Shown one piece after another: positions 1 to 8,322 of a DNA stretch of 64,000 nucleotides. Each line of letters begins with the position of its first letter. The first letter of the stretch is position 1. The stretch covers positions 682,001 to 746,000 of the forward strand of contig NZ_SSSM01000001.1 of assembly GCF_004801885.1 (NCBI RefSeq), in the 5' to 3' direction. The position numbers and the translations under genes were made by a program. Source of the stretch: Naasia lichenicola (lineage in GTDB: Bacteria; Actinomycetota; Actinomycetes; Actinomycetales; Microbacteriaceae). The notes under the pieces are model-generated. The model was not told the origin of the DNA. It did not search any database and saw nothing but the letters and a program-made list of their open reading frames with translations.

Positions 1-16
1 AAGCAAGTACTCCCGC

Positions 17-47
17 AGCCGGGCGCACAGCGCCCGTGTCGAAGCCC
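17..47 (+). repeat. Family A palindromic repeat, copy 1
   Basis: Copy of a palindromic intergenic repeat with inner stem GGGCGC-ACA-GCGCCC followed by GTGTCGAAGCCC. It is preceded by GCAAGTACTCCC at positions 3-14, which recurs before copy 3, so the two are tandem units about 137 bp apart. Intergenic repeats of this type are frequent in Microbacteriaceae (family knowledge). No coding function is seen. Confidence 0.6.
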
Positions 48-71
48 ACCCACCGATCTCCCCGTGCAACC

Positions 72-119
72 GGGCTTCGATACGGCCCTGCCTCCGGCGG
101 GGGCACTACTCAGCCACCG
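72..119 (+). repeat. Family A palindromic repeat, copy 2 (opposite orientation, variant core)
   Basis: Starts GGGCTTCGATACGGCCC, has a GC-rich inner stem GCCC...GGGC, and ends CTACTCAGCCACCG. It lies in the opposite orientation to copies 1 and 3, so the three copies form a larger inverted arrangement upstream of the GIY-YIG gene. Confidence 0.6.
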
Positions 120-153
120 AAGGAGCAAGTACTCCCACACGCCCCGGTGGCTG

Positions 154-184
154 AGCCGGGCGCACAGCGCCCGTGTCGAAGCCC
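154..184 (+). repeat. Family A palindromic repeat, copy 3
   Basis: Identical over 31 bp to copy 1 (17-47), with inner stem GGGCGC-ACA-GCGCCC. The stretch from 185 to 289 that separates it from the nuclease gene shows no other feature I can support. Confidence 0.6.
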
Positions 185-289
185 AGCCGACCAAGACCGC
201 CGGCGCTCACACCTGCGCGTACGACGAAGTTGTCCACCGATCCGGATTCCGGCACCCCGCAGCTCTGGTCGTCGAGCACACTCGGCCCC

Positions 290-664
290 ATGGCTTGGAC
301 CCACATCCTCGAGTGCTCCGACGGCAGCTACCACGTCGGCAGCACCCGCGATCTCGACCAGCGCCTTTTCGATCATGAACGCGGCCTCGGCGCCGCCTAC
401 ACGAAGACCCGCCCGCCCGTCACACTCGTCGCATCCTTCGAATCGGACAATGTCGAAGAGGCGTATCTGTTCGAGAAGCAGGTACAGGGATGGTCTCGGG
501 CGAAGAAGAAGGCGATCATCGACGGTCGCTTCGATGGCCTCCCTGCGCAGAGCCGGAAGGGCTACCGCCCGTCGGTGCAGGACCCGGGCTCAGCCAATCC
601 GAACGGGCGCGGCCAGGCGCCATGGGAGATGCGCCGCGGTCGACCGCACTGGTTGGAAGACTGA
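290..664 (+). CDS. GIY-YIG family predicted endonuclease
   Basis: Protein of 124 aa, the usual size of a stand-alone single-domain GIY-YIG nuclease of the Uri-like family. The N-terminal motif reads WTHILECSDGSYHVGSTRDL and is followed by the conserved regions AAYTKTRPP and FEKQVQGWSRAKKKAII, which carries the family's catalytic-region Glu. A histidine sits at the position of the first signature tyrosine (THI for TYI) and another in YHVG. An in-frame extension begins at 173, but the family motif begins right after the ATG at 290, so I chose that start. It stands alone, with family A repeats on both sides. The biological role of this group is poorly known; DNA cleavage is inferred from the fold. 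Confidence 0.8.
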   Translation: MAWTHILECSDGSYHVGSTRDLDQRLFDHERGLGAAYTKTRPPVTLVASFESDNVEEAYLFEKQVQGWSRAKKKAIIDGRFDGLPAQSRKGYRPSVQDPGSANPNGRGQAPWEMRRGRPHWLED

Positions 665-680
665 GGCGACCCTCGGCGGA

Positions 681-720
681 GGGCTTCGACACGGGCGCTT
701 CGCGCCCGGCTCAGGTACCG
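681..720 (+). repeat. Family A palindromic repeat, copy 4
   Basis: GGGCTTCGACACGGGCGC-TTC-GCGCCCGGCTCAGGTACCG. It is inverted relative to copies 1 and 3, so the GIY-YIG gene lies between inverted repeat copies. A perfect 6-bp inner stem with a TTC loop is visible. Confidence 0.6.
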
Positions 721-816
721 AGGCGGGTTGGCGGCATTTGTGTGGGGTTTGTTACGACCGCGTGAAGAGAACGGCCCAGCCGCGGAGCGCCCAGGGGGCG
801 CACCTAGGGTTGAAAT

Positions 817-3399
817 GTGAGCGCGGAACTGACCCTCGGTGCGGAAGAAGAGCTCCACCTCATCGACCTCGAGAGCTGGAAGCTCTCCGCGCGGGCACCT
901 CAGCTGCTCGCCAAGCTGCCTCCCGAGTCGTACGGCGCGGAGCTGCAGCGCACCACGGTCGAGACCAATACCGAGGTCGTCCGCAGCCTCGACGCGCTCC
1001 GCGGCGAGCTGCTCCGCCTGCGCAAAGGCGTGGTGGACGTGGCCGAACCCGTCGGCCTCGGCGTCGCAGCGGTGGGAACGGCCCCGCGGTCGGTCTTCGC
1101 GGACTTCGAGCTGACCAGTACGGGCCGCTTCGGCCGGATGCAGGAGCAGTACCGACTCCTGGTGGATGAGCAGCTCATCTGTGGGCTGCAGATCCACGTC
1201 GGAGTCGCCGACCGTGAGGTCGCCGTGCAGATCGCCCAGCGGGTGGAGCGCGAACTCCCGGTGCTGCTCGCGCTCTCCACCAGCTCGCCGTACTGGAACG
1301 GCAGCGACACCGGCTACGCCAGCATCCGCAGCCTGATCTGGCAGCGCTGGCCGAGCGCCGGCGCGACCGGGCCGCTCGCCTCCGCGGCCGCCTACGACGA
1401 GCTTCTCTCCGACCTGATCGGGACCGGCGTCATCGCCGACTCGAAGATGGCCTACTTCGACATCCGACCGTCGTCCCATGCGCCGACCCTCGAACTGCGC
1501 GTCTGCGACGCCTGCCCCATCGTCGACGACGCGATCCTCATCGCCGGAGTCTTCCGTGCGGCGGTACGCGCGGCGGAGCTCGACATCGAGGCAGGTCGGC
1601 CCTATCTGCCGCTGCCCGCGCCGATCCATCGGGCGGCCATGTGGCAGGCGGCCCGCAGCGGGCTTCGCGGCAAGCTGCTCGACGCCTCGGATCACCCGAA
1701 ACCCATGGTCGCCGCCGAGGCCGTGCAGGCGACCCTCGACCGCCTCCGCCCGCAGCTCGAGGAGCTGGGGGACTGGGAGGAGGTCTCCGAGCTCGCCGGG
1801 GCCGTGCTCGCACGCGGCTCGTCGGCCGACCGGCAGAGGGCGATCTTCGCGGAGCGCGGCGAACTCGACGACGTCGTCGAGCACGTCGTCCGCGAGACCC
1901 ACGGGCCCGCCTCGGGCCCGCCTCCCGCCATCCCGGCCCTCACGCGCTATGCCGTCCGCGCCGGAGACGAGGCGGTCGGCCCCGGCGCGCAGCCGCGCCC
2001 CGCCTACCAGGACCTCGTCGCCTACTGGCGGCAGCTCGGCTACAGCGGCATCGAGCAGAAGCAGCGCGAGCGCGACCGCTGGATCGACGAGCACGGCATG
2101 ACGTTCACCGTGCACGGCGAGGAGCTGCGCTTCCCCGTCGACCTGATGCCCCGCGTGATCAGCGCATACGAGTGGAACGAGCTGTCAGCCGGCCTCACCC
2201 AGCGCGCGCGGGCGATCGAGGCGTTCCTGCAGGACGTCTACGGCGAGCGCCGAGCGGTCCGAGACGGCATCGTGCCCGAGAATCAGGTGGTCGGCGGCAC
2301 AGGGTGGCGCGAAGAGGCGACCCGACTCCCGAGCGGCGCGGTTCGAGCTCCGATCATGGGCTTCGACCTGATCCGCAACGAGTTCGGCGGCTGGCGCGTG
2401 CTCGAGGACAACGTCCGCACACCGAGCGGCTTCGCCTTCGCCACGGCGACCCGGCACCTGATGGACGCGGTCCTGCCCGATCTGCCGCGGCCCGCCGGGC
2501 TGATCGACCCCGACCTGGCCGTCTTGTCGCTTCGAGAGACGCTCGTCGCGCACGCCGACCGCACAGGAGGCAGCGACAGCAGCTCCGAGCCGGTGGTCGC
2601 ACTCTTCTCCGACGGCGTCGGCACGCCCGCCTGGTTCGAGCATCGGACGCTGGCCAACACCGCCGACCTGCTGCTGGTCGGCCCCGACGATCTGCTCGCC
2701 GACGGCGGAGTGGTGCGGCATGCGGGGACGCGCGAGCGGATCCACGTGCTCTACCTGCGGCTGGACGGCGAGCTCGTCGACATCGGCACGAAGAGCGGGA
2801 TGCGGATCGGCGAGGCCATCATGGACGTCGCCGCGGCGGGGGGAGTCGTGCTCGCGAACGCGCCCGGCAACGGCGTCGCCGATGACAAGGCCATGTACTG
2901 CTACGTGCCCGAGCTGATCGGCTACTACCTCGACGAGCGGCCGCTGATCGAATCGGTGCCGACGTACCGCACGAGCGACGCGGCCGAGCGCCGCGGAGTG
3001 CTGGAGAGAGTCGGGGAGCTGGTCACCAAGCCCGTGGACGGCTACGGCGGTCGCGGGGTGCTGATCGGCCCCGCCGCGACGGCGGCGACCGTCGCGGCCC
3101 GCCGTGCGGAGATCGCCGACCATCCCGAGAACTGGATCGCGCAGGAGGTGGTCACCCTGTCCTCGCTGCCGACCTTCAGCGGCCAGCTGCTCGGCCCGCG
3201 CCACGTCGACCTGCGCGCGTTCGTCTTCCTCACCGGAACGGGGGAGGGGCAGGCTCAGCTGGCTCCGCTCGCACTCACCCGCGTCGCTCCGGAAGGCAGC
3301 CTCGTCGTCAACTCCTCCCAGGGCGGCGGAGCCAAGGACACCTGGATCCTCTCCGACGTTGCGCAGCACGCCGACACCACGAACCCGGACGGAGCCTGA
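817..3399 (+). CDS. Fusion: GCS2-type carboxylate-amine ligase + circularly permuted type 2 ATP-grasp ligase
   Basis: An 860-aa two-domain ligase. Residues 1 to about 375 match the glutamate-cysteine ligase 2 (YbdK/EgtA-like) family: GAEEELHLID at the start, ICGLQIHVGVADRE, SPYWNGSDTGYASIRS and DIRPSSHAPTLELRVCD. Residues from about 395 to the end match the circularly permuted ATP-grasp family (COG2308-like): LRFPVDLMPRVIS, GFDLIRNEFGGWRVLEDN, ANAPGNGVADDKAMYCYVPE, TKPVDGYGGRGVLIGP and VDLRAFVFLTG. Both halves look complete, so two successive ATP-dependent amide bond formations are likely (inference). The start is a GTG. The next gene, an Asn-synthase-like amidotransferase, begins 3 bp after the stop, which indicates an operon. 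Substrates cannot be read from sequence; a peptide-like small molecule is the likely product. Confidence 0.85.
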   Translation: MSAELTLGAEEELHLIDLESWKLSARAPQLLAKLPPESYGAELQRTTVETNTEVVRSLDALRGELLRLRKGVVDVAEPVGLGVAAVGTAPRSVFADFELTSTGRFGRMQEQYRLLVDEQLICGLQIHVGVADREVAVQIAQRVERELPVLLALSTSSPYWNGSDTGYASIRSLIWQRWPSAGATGPLASAAAYDELLSDLIGTGVIADSKMAYFDIRPSSHAPTLELRVCDACPIVDDAILIAGVFRAAVRAAELDIEAGRPYLPLPAPIHRAAMWQAARSGLRGKLLDASDHPKPMVAAEAVQATLDRLRPQLEELGDWEEVSELAGAVLARGSSADRQRAIFAERGELDDVVEHVVRETHGPASGPPPAIPALTRYAVRAGDEAVGPGAQPRPAYQDLVAYWRQLGYSGIEQKQRERDRWIDEHGMTFTVHGEELRFPVDLMPRVISAYEWNELSAGLTQRARAIEAFLQDVYGERRAVRDGIVPENQVVGGTGWREEATRLPSGAVRAPIMGFDLIRNEFGGWRVLEDNVRTPSGFAFATATRHLMDAVLPDLPRPAGLIDPDLAVLSLRETLVAHADRTGGSDSSSEPVVALFSDGVGTPAWFEHRTLANTADLLLVGPDDLLADGGVVRHAGTRERIHVLYLRLDGELVDIGTKSGMRIGEAIMDVAAAGGVVLANAPGNGVADDKAMYCYVPELIGYYLDERPLIESVPTYRTSDAAERRGVLERVGELVTKPVDGYGGRGVLIGPAATAATVAARRAEIADHPENWIAQEVVTLSSLPTFSGQLLGPRHVDLRAFVFLTGTGEGQAQLAPLALTRVAPEGSLVVNSSQGGGAKDTWILSDVAQHADTTNPDGA

Positions 3400-3402
3400 G
3401 CC

Positions 3403-5187
3403 ATGTGCGGACTCGCTGGAGAGCTGCGCTTCGACGGACGATCCGTCGACGCCGGCGACATCGCGCGGATGAGCGCCTGCATGGTGCACCGCGGCCCCGA
3501 CGGCGACGGCATCTGGACCCATGGGCCGGTCGGTCTCGGCCACCGCCGTCTGTCGATCATCGACCTCAGCGCGGCAGGATCGCAGCCGATGATCGACGCC
3601 CCGCTCGGCCTCAGCGTCGTGTTCAACGGCTGCATCTACAACTACGAGCAGCTGCGCACCGAGCTGCAGGCCAAGGGCCACACCTTCTTCTCGCACTCCG
3701 ACACCGAGGTGATCGGCAAGGCCTACGCCGAGTGGGGGACCGACTGCGTCGATCACTTCATCGGCATGTTCGCCTTCGTCATCGTCGAGCAGGCCAGCGG
3801 CCGGGCGATCCTCGGCCGGGATCGGCTCGGCATCAAGCCGCTCTACCTCGACGAGACCCGGGATCGGCTGCGCTTCGCGTCGACGCTGCCCGCGCTGCTC
3901 GCGGGCGGTGGCACGGACACCTCGATCGACCGCGAGGCCCTCGCGCACTACATGACCTTCCATTCGGTCGTGCCCGCCCCGCGGACCATCCTCAACGGGG
4001 TCAAGAAGCTGCCGCCGGCGACGGTGCGGATGATCGAGCCAGACGGCAGCAGCCGCGACCACGTGTACTGGGTGCCGGAGTTCACCCGCGACGAGTCCAA
4101 GAGCGACTGGACCTCGAGGGACTGGGAGGACGCCCTTCTCGCGAGCCTGCGGACTGCGGTCGAGCGCCGGATGGTCGCCGATGTGCCGGTCGGCGTGCTG
4201 CTGTCGGGCGGCATCGACTCGAGCCTCGTCGTGGCGCTGCTGGCCGAGCTCGGCCAGACGGACCTCAAGACCTTCAGCATCGGCTTCGACGCGGCAGGCG
4301 GGGAGTCGGGCGACGAGTTCGAGTACTCCACGCTGGTCGCCGAGCGCTTCGGCGCCGATCACCATCGGATCAAGATCGACAGCTCCCGCCTGCTTCCGGG
4401 GATCGACGGCGCGGTCGCCGCGATGAGCGAGCCGATGGTCAGTCACGACGCCGTAGCGTTCTATCTGCTCAGCGAGGATGTCGCCAAGACCGTCAAGGTC
4501 GTCCAGTCGGGTCAGGGCGCCGACGAGGTGCTGGGCGGCTACGACTGGTATCCGCCGCTCGCCGACCAGCCGCGCGCGGATGCTGTGGAGGCGTACTCGC
4601 GGGTGTTCTTCGATCGGCGATTCTCCGAGCTGCGCGGGCTCGTCTCCGCCGATTGGCTGATCGCGGACGATGCGCCGAGCGCCTTCATCCGCGAGCAGTT
4701 CGGTCGCCCGGGTGCGACGACCGCCGTCGACGCGGCGTTGCGCAACGACACCACGATCATGCTCGTCGACGACCCGGTCAAGCGCGTCGACAACATGACC
4801 ATGGCCTGGGGGCTCGAGGCCCGCGTTCCGTTCCTCGACCACGAGCTCGTCGAGCTGGCCGGGCGCATTCCGCCCGAGCTGAAGCTGTCGGACGGCGGTA
4901 AGGGAGTGCTCAAGCGCGCCAGCCGCGGCATCGTGCCCGACGAGGTCATCGACAGGACGAAGGGCTACTTCCCGGTGCCCGCCATCCGTCAGCTCGAGGG
5001 CCCCTATCTCGATCGGGTCACCGCGGCGCTGACGGATCCTGCGGCGGTCGCGCGGGGCATCTTCGAGCCGGCCGCCATCGAGGCGATGCTGGCCCTGCCG
5101 AATGAGACGCGCACCAACCTCGGCTCCAACGCCCTCTGGCAGCTCGCCCTGCTGGAGATGTGGCTGCAGGCCAACGACATCCGCTGA
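3403..5187 (+). CDS. Asparagine-synthase-type glutamine amidotransferase (N-acetylglutaminylglutamine amidotransferase-like)
   Basis: A 594-aa protein of class II amidotransferase plus Asn-synthetase architecture. The second residue is the Cys nucleophile (MCGLAGELRF), giving a glutaminase domain over about 1-200. The ATP-pyrophosphatase loop LSGGIDSS lies at about 267-274, and later conserved blocks include QGADEVLGGYDWYPP and MAWGLEARVPFLDHEL. Length and the GGYDWYPP block resemble the amidotransferase of the NAGGN osmolyte trio rather than a housekeeping AsnB. It would transfer glutamine nitrogen to a C-terminal carboxylate of the peptide made by the preceding ligase (inference). The gene starts 3 bp after the fusion ligase and is followed 92 bp later by a peptidase. 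Confidence 0.85.
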   Translation: MCGLAGELRFDGRSVDAGDIARMSACMVHRGPDGDGIWTHGPVGLGHRRLSIIDLSAAGSQPMIDAPLGLSVVFNGCIYNYEQLRTELQAKGHTFFSHSDTEVIGKAYAEWGTDCVDHFIGMFAFVIVEQASGRAILGRDRLGIKPLYLDETRDRLRFASTLPALLAGGGTDTSIDREALAHYMTFHSVVPAPRTILNGVKKLPPATVRMIEPDGSSRDHVYWVPEFTRDESKSDWTSRDWEDALLASLRTAVERRMVADVPVGVLLSGGIDSSLVVALLAELGQTDLKTFSIGFDAAGGESGDEFEYSTLVAERFGADHHRIKIDSSRLLPGIDGAVAAMSEPMVSHDAVAFYLLSEDVAKTVKVVQSGQGADEVLGGYDWYPPLADQPRADAVEAYSRVFFDRRFSELRGLVSADWLIADDAPSAFIREQFGRPGATTAVDAALRNDTTIMLVDDPVKRVDNMTMAWGLEARVPFLDHELVELAGRIPPELKLSDGGKGVLKRASRGIVPDEVIDRTKGYFPVPAIRQLEGPYLDRVTAALTDPAAVARGIFEPAAIEAMLALPNETRTNLGSNALWQLALLEMWLQANDIR

Positions 5188-5279
5188 TCCGCGGCCCCTG
5201 CCGTCGCCGATCGCCTGACGCCCACCAGCAGACGCCGATCGCCGGCTCGGGCCCACATCACGAAGGAGGACACCCACCC

Positions 5280-7355
5280 ATGGCTGTGACCCTGACGACG
5301 ACTCCCGCCGCACCGACCCTGACGGGCCAGGTGCAGGCAGCCACCGAAGCGAACGACATCGAGGCGAACGGCACCGATATTCGTGCCGGCGGGCCGCACG
5401 GAAATGCAGCCCCGCACGCGCGCGCCTCCGCGCTCGGCGCGACCCTAGCCGCCGCCTGGGGCAGCTGGGGCCCCACCATGACTCCGGACGCACGCCGGGT
5501 GGCGTTCATCAGCGACCGCACGGGAGTGCCGCAGCTCTGGGTGCAGGAGCTGGATCACATCCACGAGCGCGACGAATCGGCCGCCGACCAGGCGGGAGAG
5601 CCGCTGCAGGCTCGGATGATCGAGCTCAACGGCGATCCGGTGATCAACGTCTCCTGGTCGGCCGACAGCCGCTGGCTCGCCTGCACCGTCGCGACCGACG
5701 GCGGCGTGCGCACCCAGGTCTGGGTCGTGCACCCCGATGGCACCGAGGCACGGCGGATCGCCGGTGACCAGCACGAGCACGCCGAGCTCGGCCCGTGGGC
5801 TCGCAGCGGCCATCGGGTGGTCGTCACCTTCCCGCCGACGGAGCATGCGCCGACCGCGCGCTCCTTCCTCGCCGACCCCGCCACGGGACGGCTGGATCCG
5901 CTCGCAGCGGGGGAGCTCATCCACGTGCTCGACCTCTCGCTCGAGGAGCGCTTCATCGTCGTCTGCGACGGCGAGCGGGGCCAGCAGTTCTGCTCCGTCG
6001 TCGACCGGCTGGCCGACGAGCACTTCCTGCTCCTTCCGCACGGCGCCACCGGGTCGACCGAGACCGCGCTGATCCGCCCGGCACCCGAGGGCGACACCAG
6101 CCCGCTCTTCGTCTACCTCGCCTCCGATGTCGGGCTCCCGCGCCGCCAGCTGATCGGGGTGCCGTTCGGCCCCAACGGCTACCGCGGCGAGCCGCGCACC
6201 TGGGCCGCCCGCGACGACGCGGAGCTCGAGGCGGTCGACGCCGACGATGCGGGTCGGCTGCTGCTGCTGGTCTGGAACGTGGCCGGGTCCAGCGAGCTCG
6301 AACTCGTAGACACCGCCACCCGGGTCCGCACGCCGGTGTCCGGCCTTCCCGGGCTGGTGGCCACCACGCCCGTGCTCAGCCGCGACGGCCGATCCGTCCT
6401 GCTCGGCGTCGAAGGCCCGAAGCGTCCGCGCGAGCTGTGGCTGCTCGACACCGCGAGCCAGGAATGGACGCCCGTCACGCATGTCGCCCCGCTGCCGGAG
6501 GACGAGCTCGTCGTGCCGACCCTCGAGCGGTTCAGCGGACGGGACGGCCTGGAGCTCACCGGATGGCTCTACCGTGCCGCCGGCTCCGAGGGCGAGGAGC
6601 CGGGTGCGGGAATCCTCAGCCTGCACGGTGGCCCCGAGTCTCAGGAGCGGCCGGTCTTCGCACCGCAGCATCAGGCGATCGCGGCCGCGGGAATAACGGT
6701 GTTCGCCCCCAACATCCGGGGCTCTTCGGGCTTCGGCCGCGACTTCGTGCATGCCGACGACGTCGACCTCCGTCAGCACGCCTTCGACGATGTGCTCGCC
6801 GCGCGCGAGTTCCTCGTCGAGGAGGGCATCGCCGCGGAGGATCGGATCGCTGTCACGGGCCGCTCCTACGGCGGCTACCTGACGCTGGCGTCGCTGGCCT
6901 TCTTCCCCGGCGAGTTCGCGGCGGGCATCGACATCTGCGGGATGTCCGACCTCGTCACCTTCTACCGGGATACGGAGCCGTGGATCGCGGCGGCCGCCGT
7001 GTCGAAGTACGGGCACCCCGAGCGCGACCGCGCCCTCCTGGAGCGCATCTCGCCGATGTCGCAGGTCGACGCGATCGACGTGCCTCTGCTCGTCGCGCAC
7101 GGGCAGTACGACACGAACGTGCCGATCGGCGAGGCGCACCAGATCGTCGCCGCCCTCGAGGAGCGCGGCCGGCCGGTCGAATACCTCGAGCTCGCCGGCG
7201 AGGGCCACGAGTACCGGCGCGCAGAGAGCAGAGCGCTGCTCATCGGCTCCATGGTGCGCTTCCTCAGCACGCACCTCGTCGCCGACCCCGACCCCGCGAG
7301 CGGATCCGCGACGTCCGTGGACGTCATGGCGGGCGGGGATGGATCCGGTGGCTGA
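5280..7355 (+). CDS. S9 family serine peptidase (acylaminoacyl/dipeptidyl-peptidase type)
   Basis: A 691-aa two-part prolyl-oligopeptidase-family enzyme: a beta-propeller region over about 60-410 (WGPTMTPDARRVAFISDRTG, then repeated blades) and a C-terminal alpha/beta hydrolase domain. The catalytic triad is visible as Ser529 in GRSYGGYL, Asp611 in GQYDTNV and His643 in GEGHEY. No signal peptide is seen, so it should act in the cytosol. The start is the ATG at 5280 behind a strong GAAGGAGGA ribosome binding site. It follows the amidotransferase in the same direction; in NAGGN clusters an M42-type hydrolase occupies this position, so this enzyme may process or degrade the cluster's peptide product (inference). 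Confidence 0.85.
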   Translation: MAVTLTTTPAAPTLTGQVQAATEANDIEANGTDIRAGGPHGNAAPHARASALGATLAAAWGSWGPTMTPDARRVAFISDRTGVPQLWVQELDHIHERDESAADQAGEPLQARMIELNGDPVINVSWSADSRWLACTVATDGGVRTQVWVVHPDGTEARRIAGDQHEHAELGPWARSGHRVVVTFPPTEHAPTARSFLADPATGRLDPLAAGELIHVLDLSLEERFIVVCDGERGQQFCSVVDRLADEHFLLLPHGATGSTETALIRPAPEGDTSPLFVYLASDVGLPRRQLIGVPFGPNGYRGEPRTWAARDDAELEAVDADDAGRLLLLVWNVAGSSELELVDTATRVRTPVSGLPGLVATTPVLSRDGRSVLLGVEGPKRPRELWLLDTASQEWTPVTHVAPLPEDELVVPTLERFSGRDGLELTGWLYRAAGSEGEEPGAGILSLHGGPESQERPVFAPQHQAIAAAGITVFAPNIRGSSGFGRDFVHADDVDLRQHAFDDVLAAREFLVEEGIAAEDRIAVTGRSYGGYLTLASLAFFPGEFAAGIDICGMSDLVTFYRDTEPWIAAAAVSKYGHPERDRALLERISPMSQVDAIDVPLLVAHGQYDTNVPIGEAHQIVAALEERGRPVEYLELAGEGHEYRRAESRALLIGSMVRFLSTHLVADPDPASGSATSVDVMAGGDGSGG

Positions 7356-7406
7356 GAGAACCGACCGTGCTGTAGCGCGTCGCCGACCCGAGCGGGACAA
7401 TCGGCC

Positions 7407-7631
7407 ATGACCGATTTCCCCCGGACCGCCACCGGAGAGCGCGCCCAGGTGCACAGCGATCCTCGGCTGCAGGCGGTGCTGACCGAGCTCCGCGAGGACA
7501 TCCAGTTCGGCCGCGTCGACACCGACGTCTCGGAGGTGCTGCAGGAGCGGCTGCTCGCCCTCGACATCTTCCTCGACGATGACGAGATCGAGGCGCTCGC
7601 CGCCGAGGTGGAGAGCCACGCGAGCCGCTGA
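7407..7631 (+). CDS. Small acidic hypothetical protein
   Basis: A 74-aa protein rich in Asp and Glu with alternating hydrophobics, likely all helical (LQERLLALDIFLDDDEIEALAAEVE). I recognise no family. It lies 51 bp after the S9 peptidase on the same strand and has G/C-rich third positions like its neighbours, so it is probably real and could be the last gene of that operon. It has no cysteines, signal peptide or membrane segment. Confidence 0.55.
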   Translation: MTDFPRTATGERAQVHSDPRLQAVLTELREDIQFGRVDTDVSEVLQERLLALDIFLDDDEIEALAAEVESHASR

Positions 7632-7694
7632 GCATCCCGCTCGCTGAGCCGGCCCGCCGCTGAGCCCATCGGTGAGGTGCTGTTCAATGGACGC

Positions 7695-8189
7695 ATGGCT
7701 CCCACCGACCCGAACGTGACCGAATCCGATCTGACGTTCCTGAGGGCCGCCATCGCGCTGTCGGGGAGCGCCGTCGCGAACGGCAACCATCCCTTCGGGG
7801 CGGTGCTGGTGGATGCGACGGGCACGCAGGTGCTCGACGCCGAGAACACCGTGAACACCCTGTCCGATGCGACCGGGCACGCCGAGACCAACCTCGTCCG
7901 CACGGCCAGCCAGCGGTTCACCGCGGAAGAGCTGCGCGGCAGCACCCTCTACACGAGCTGCGAGCCCTGCGCGATGTGCTCGGGCGCGATCTACTGGGCG
8001 GGCATCGGCCGCATGGTCTACGCCATGTCGGAGGAGGAGCTCTACGAGATCACCGGTTCGCACCCCGACAATCCGACCCTGCTGCTGCCCAGCCGGGAGG
8101 TGTTCGCGCGGGGGAGCCGAGCCGTGGAGGTGGCGGGCCCGTCCATCGCCCACGAGGCGCGTGTGCACCACGAGGACTTCTGGCACTGA
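7695..8189 (+). CDS. Nucleoside/cytidine deaminase family protein
   Basis: A 164-aa member of the zinc-dependent CMP/dCMP deaminase superfamily. The zinc and catalytic motif HAE appears in GHAETNLVR and the second motif PCxxC in SCEPCAMCSGAIYW. NHPFGAVLVD near the N terminus and the C-terminal ending VHHEDFWH resemble guanine deaminase and tRNA-adenosine-deaminase-like nucleoside deaminases that act on free bases. An upstream GTG at 7677 is possible, but the ATG at 7695 with an AGGTG about 15 bp before it is preferred. The substrate (guanine, cytosine or another purine) cannot be fixed from sequence. Confidence 0.8.
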   Translation: MAPTDPNVTESDLTFLRAAIALSGSAVANGNHPFGAVLVDATGTQVLDAENTVNTLSDATGHAETNLVRTASQRFTAEELRGSTLYTSCEPCAMCSGAIYWAGIGRMVYAMSEEELYEITGSHPDNPTLLLPSREVFARGSRAVEVAGPSIAHEARVHHEDFWH

Positions 8190-8322
8190 CGCCCCGCCCA
8201 GCGGCTCGGCGTCAGGACAGCGGCTCGGAAGGGGGCGGCATGCGCACCTCCGGCGGACGGTCGAACTGGCGGCGGGGGCGCGAGTGGATATCCTGAAGCG
8301 ATGAGGTGCACACGGAGTCTCG

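Noticed and set aside
562-2115. 517-codon minus-strand frame over the start of the fusion ligase
   Set aside because: Antisense to well-conserved GCS2 motifs; no recognisable domain.
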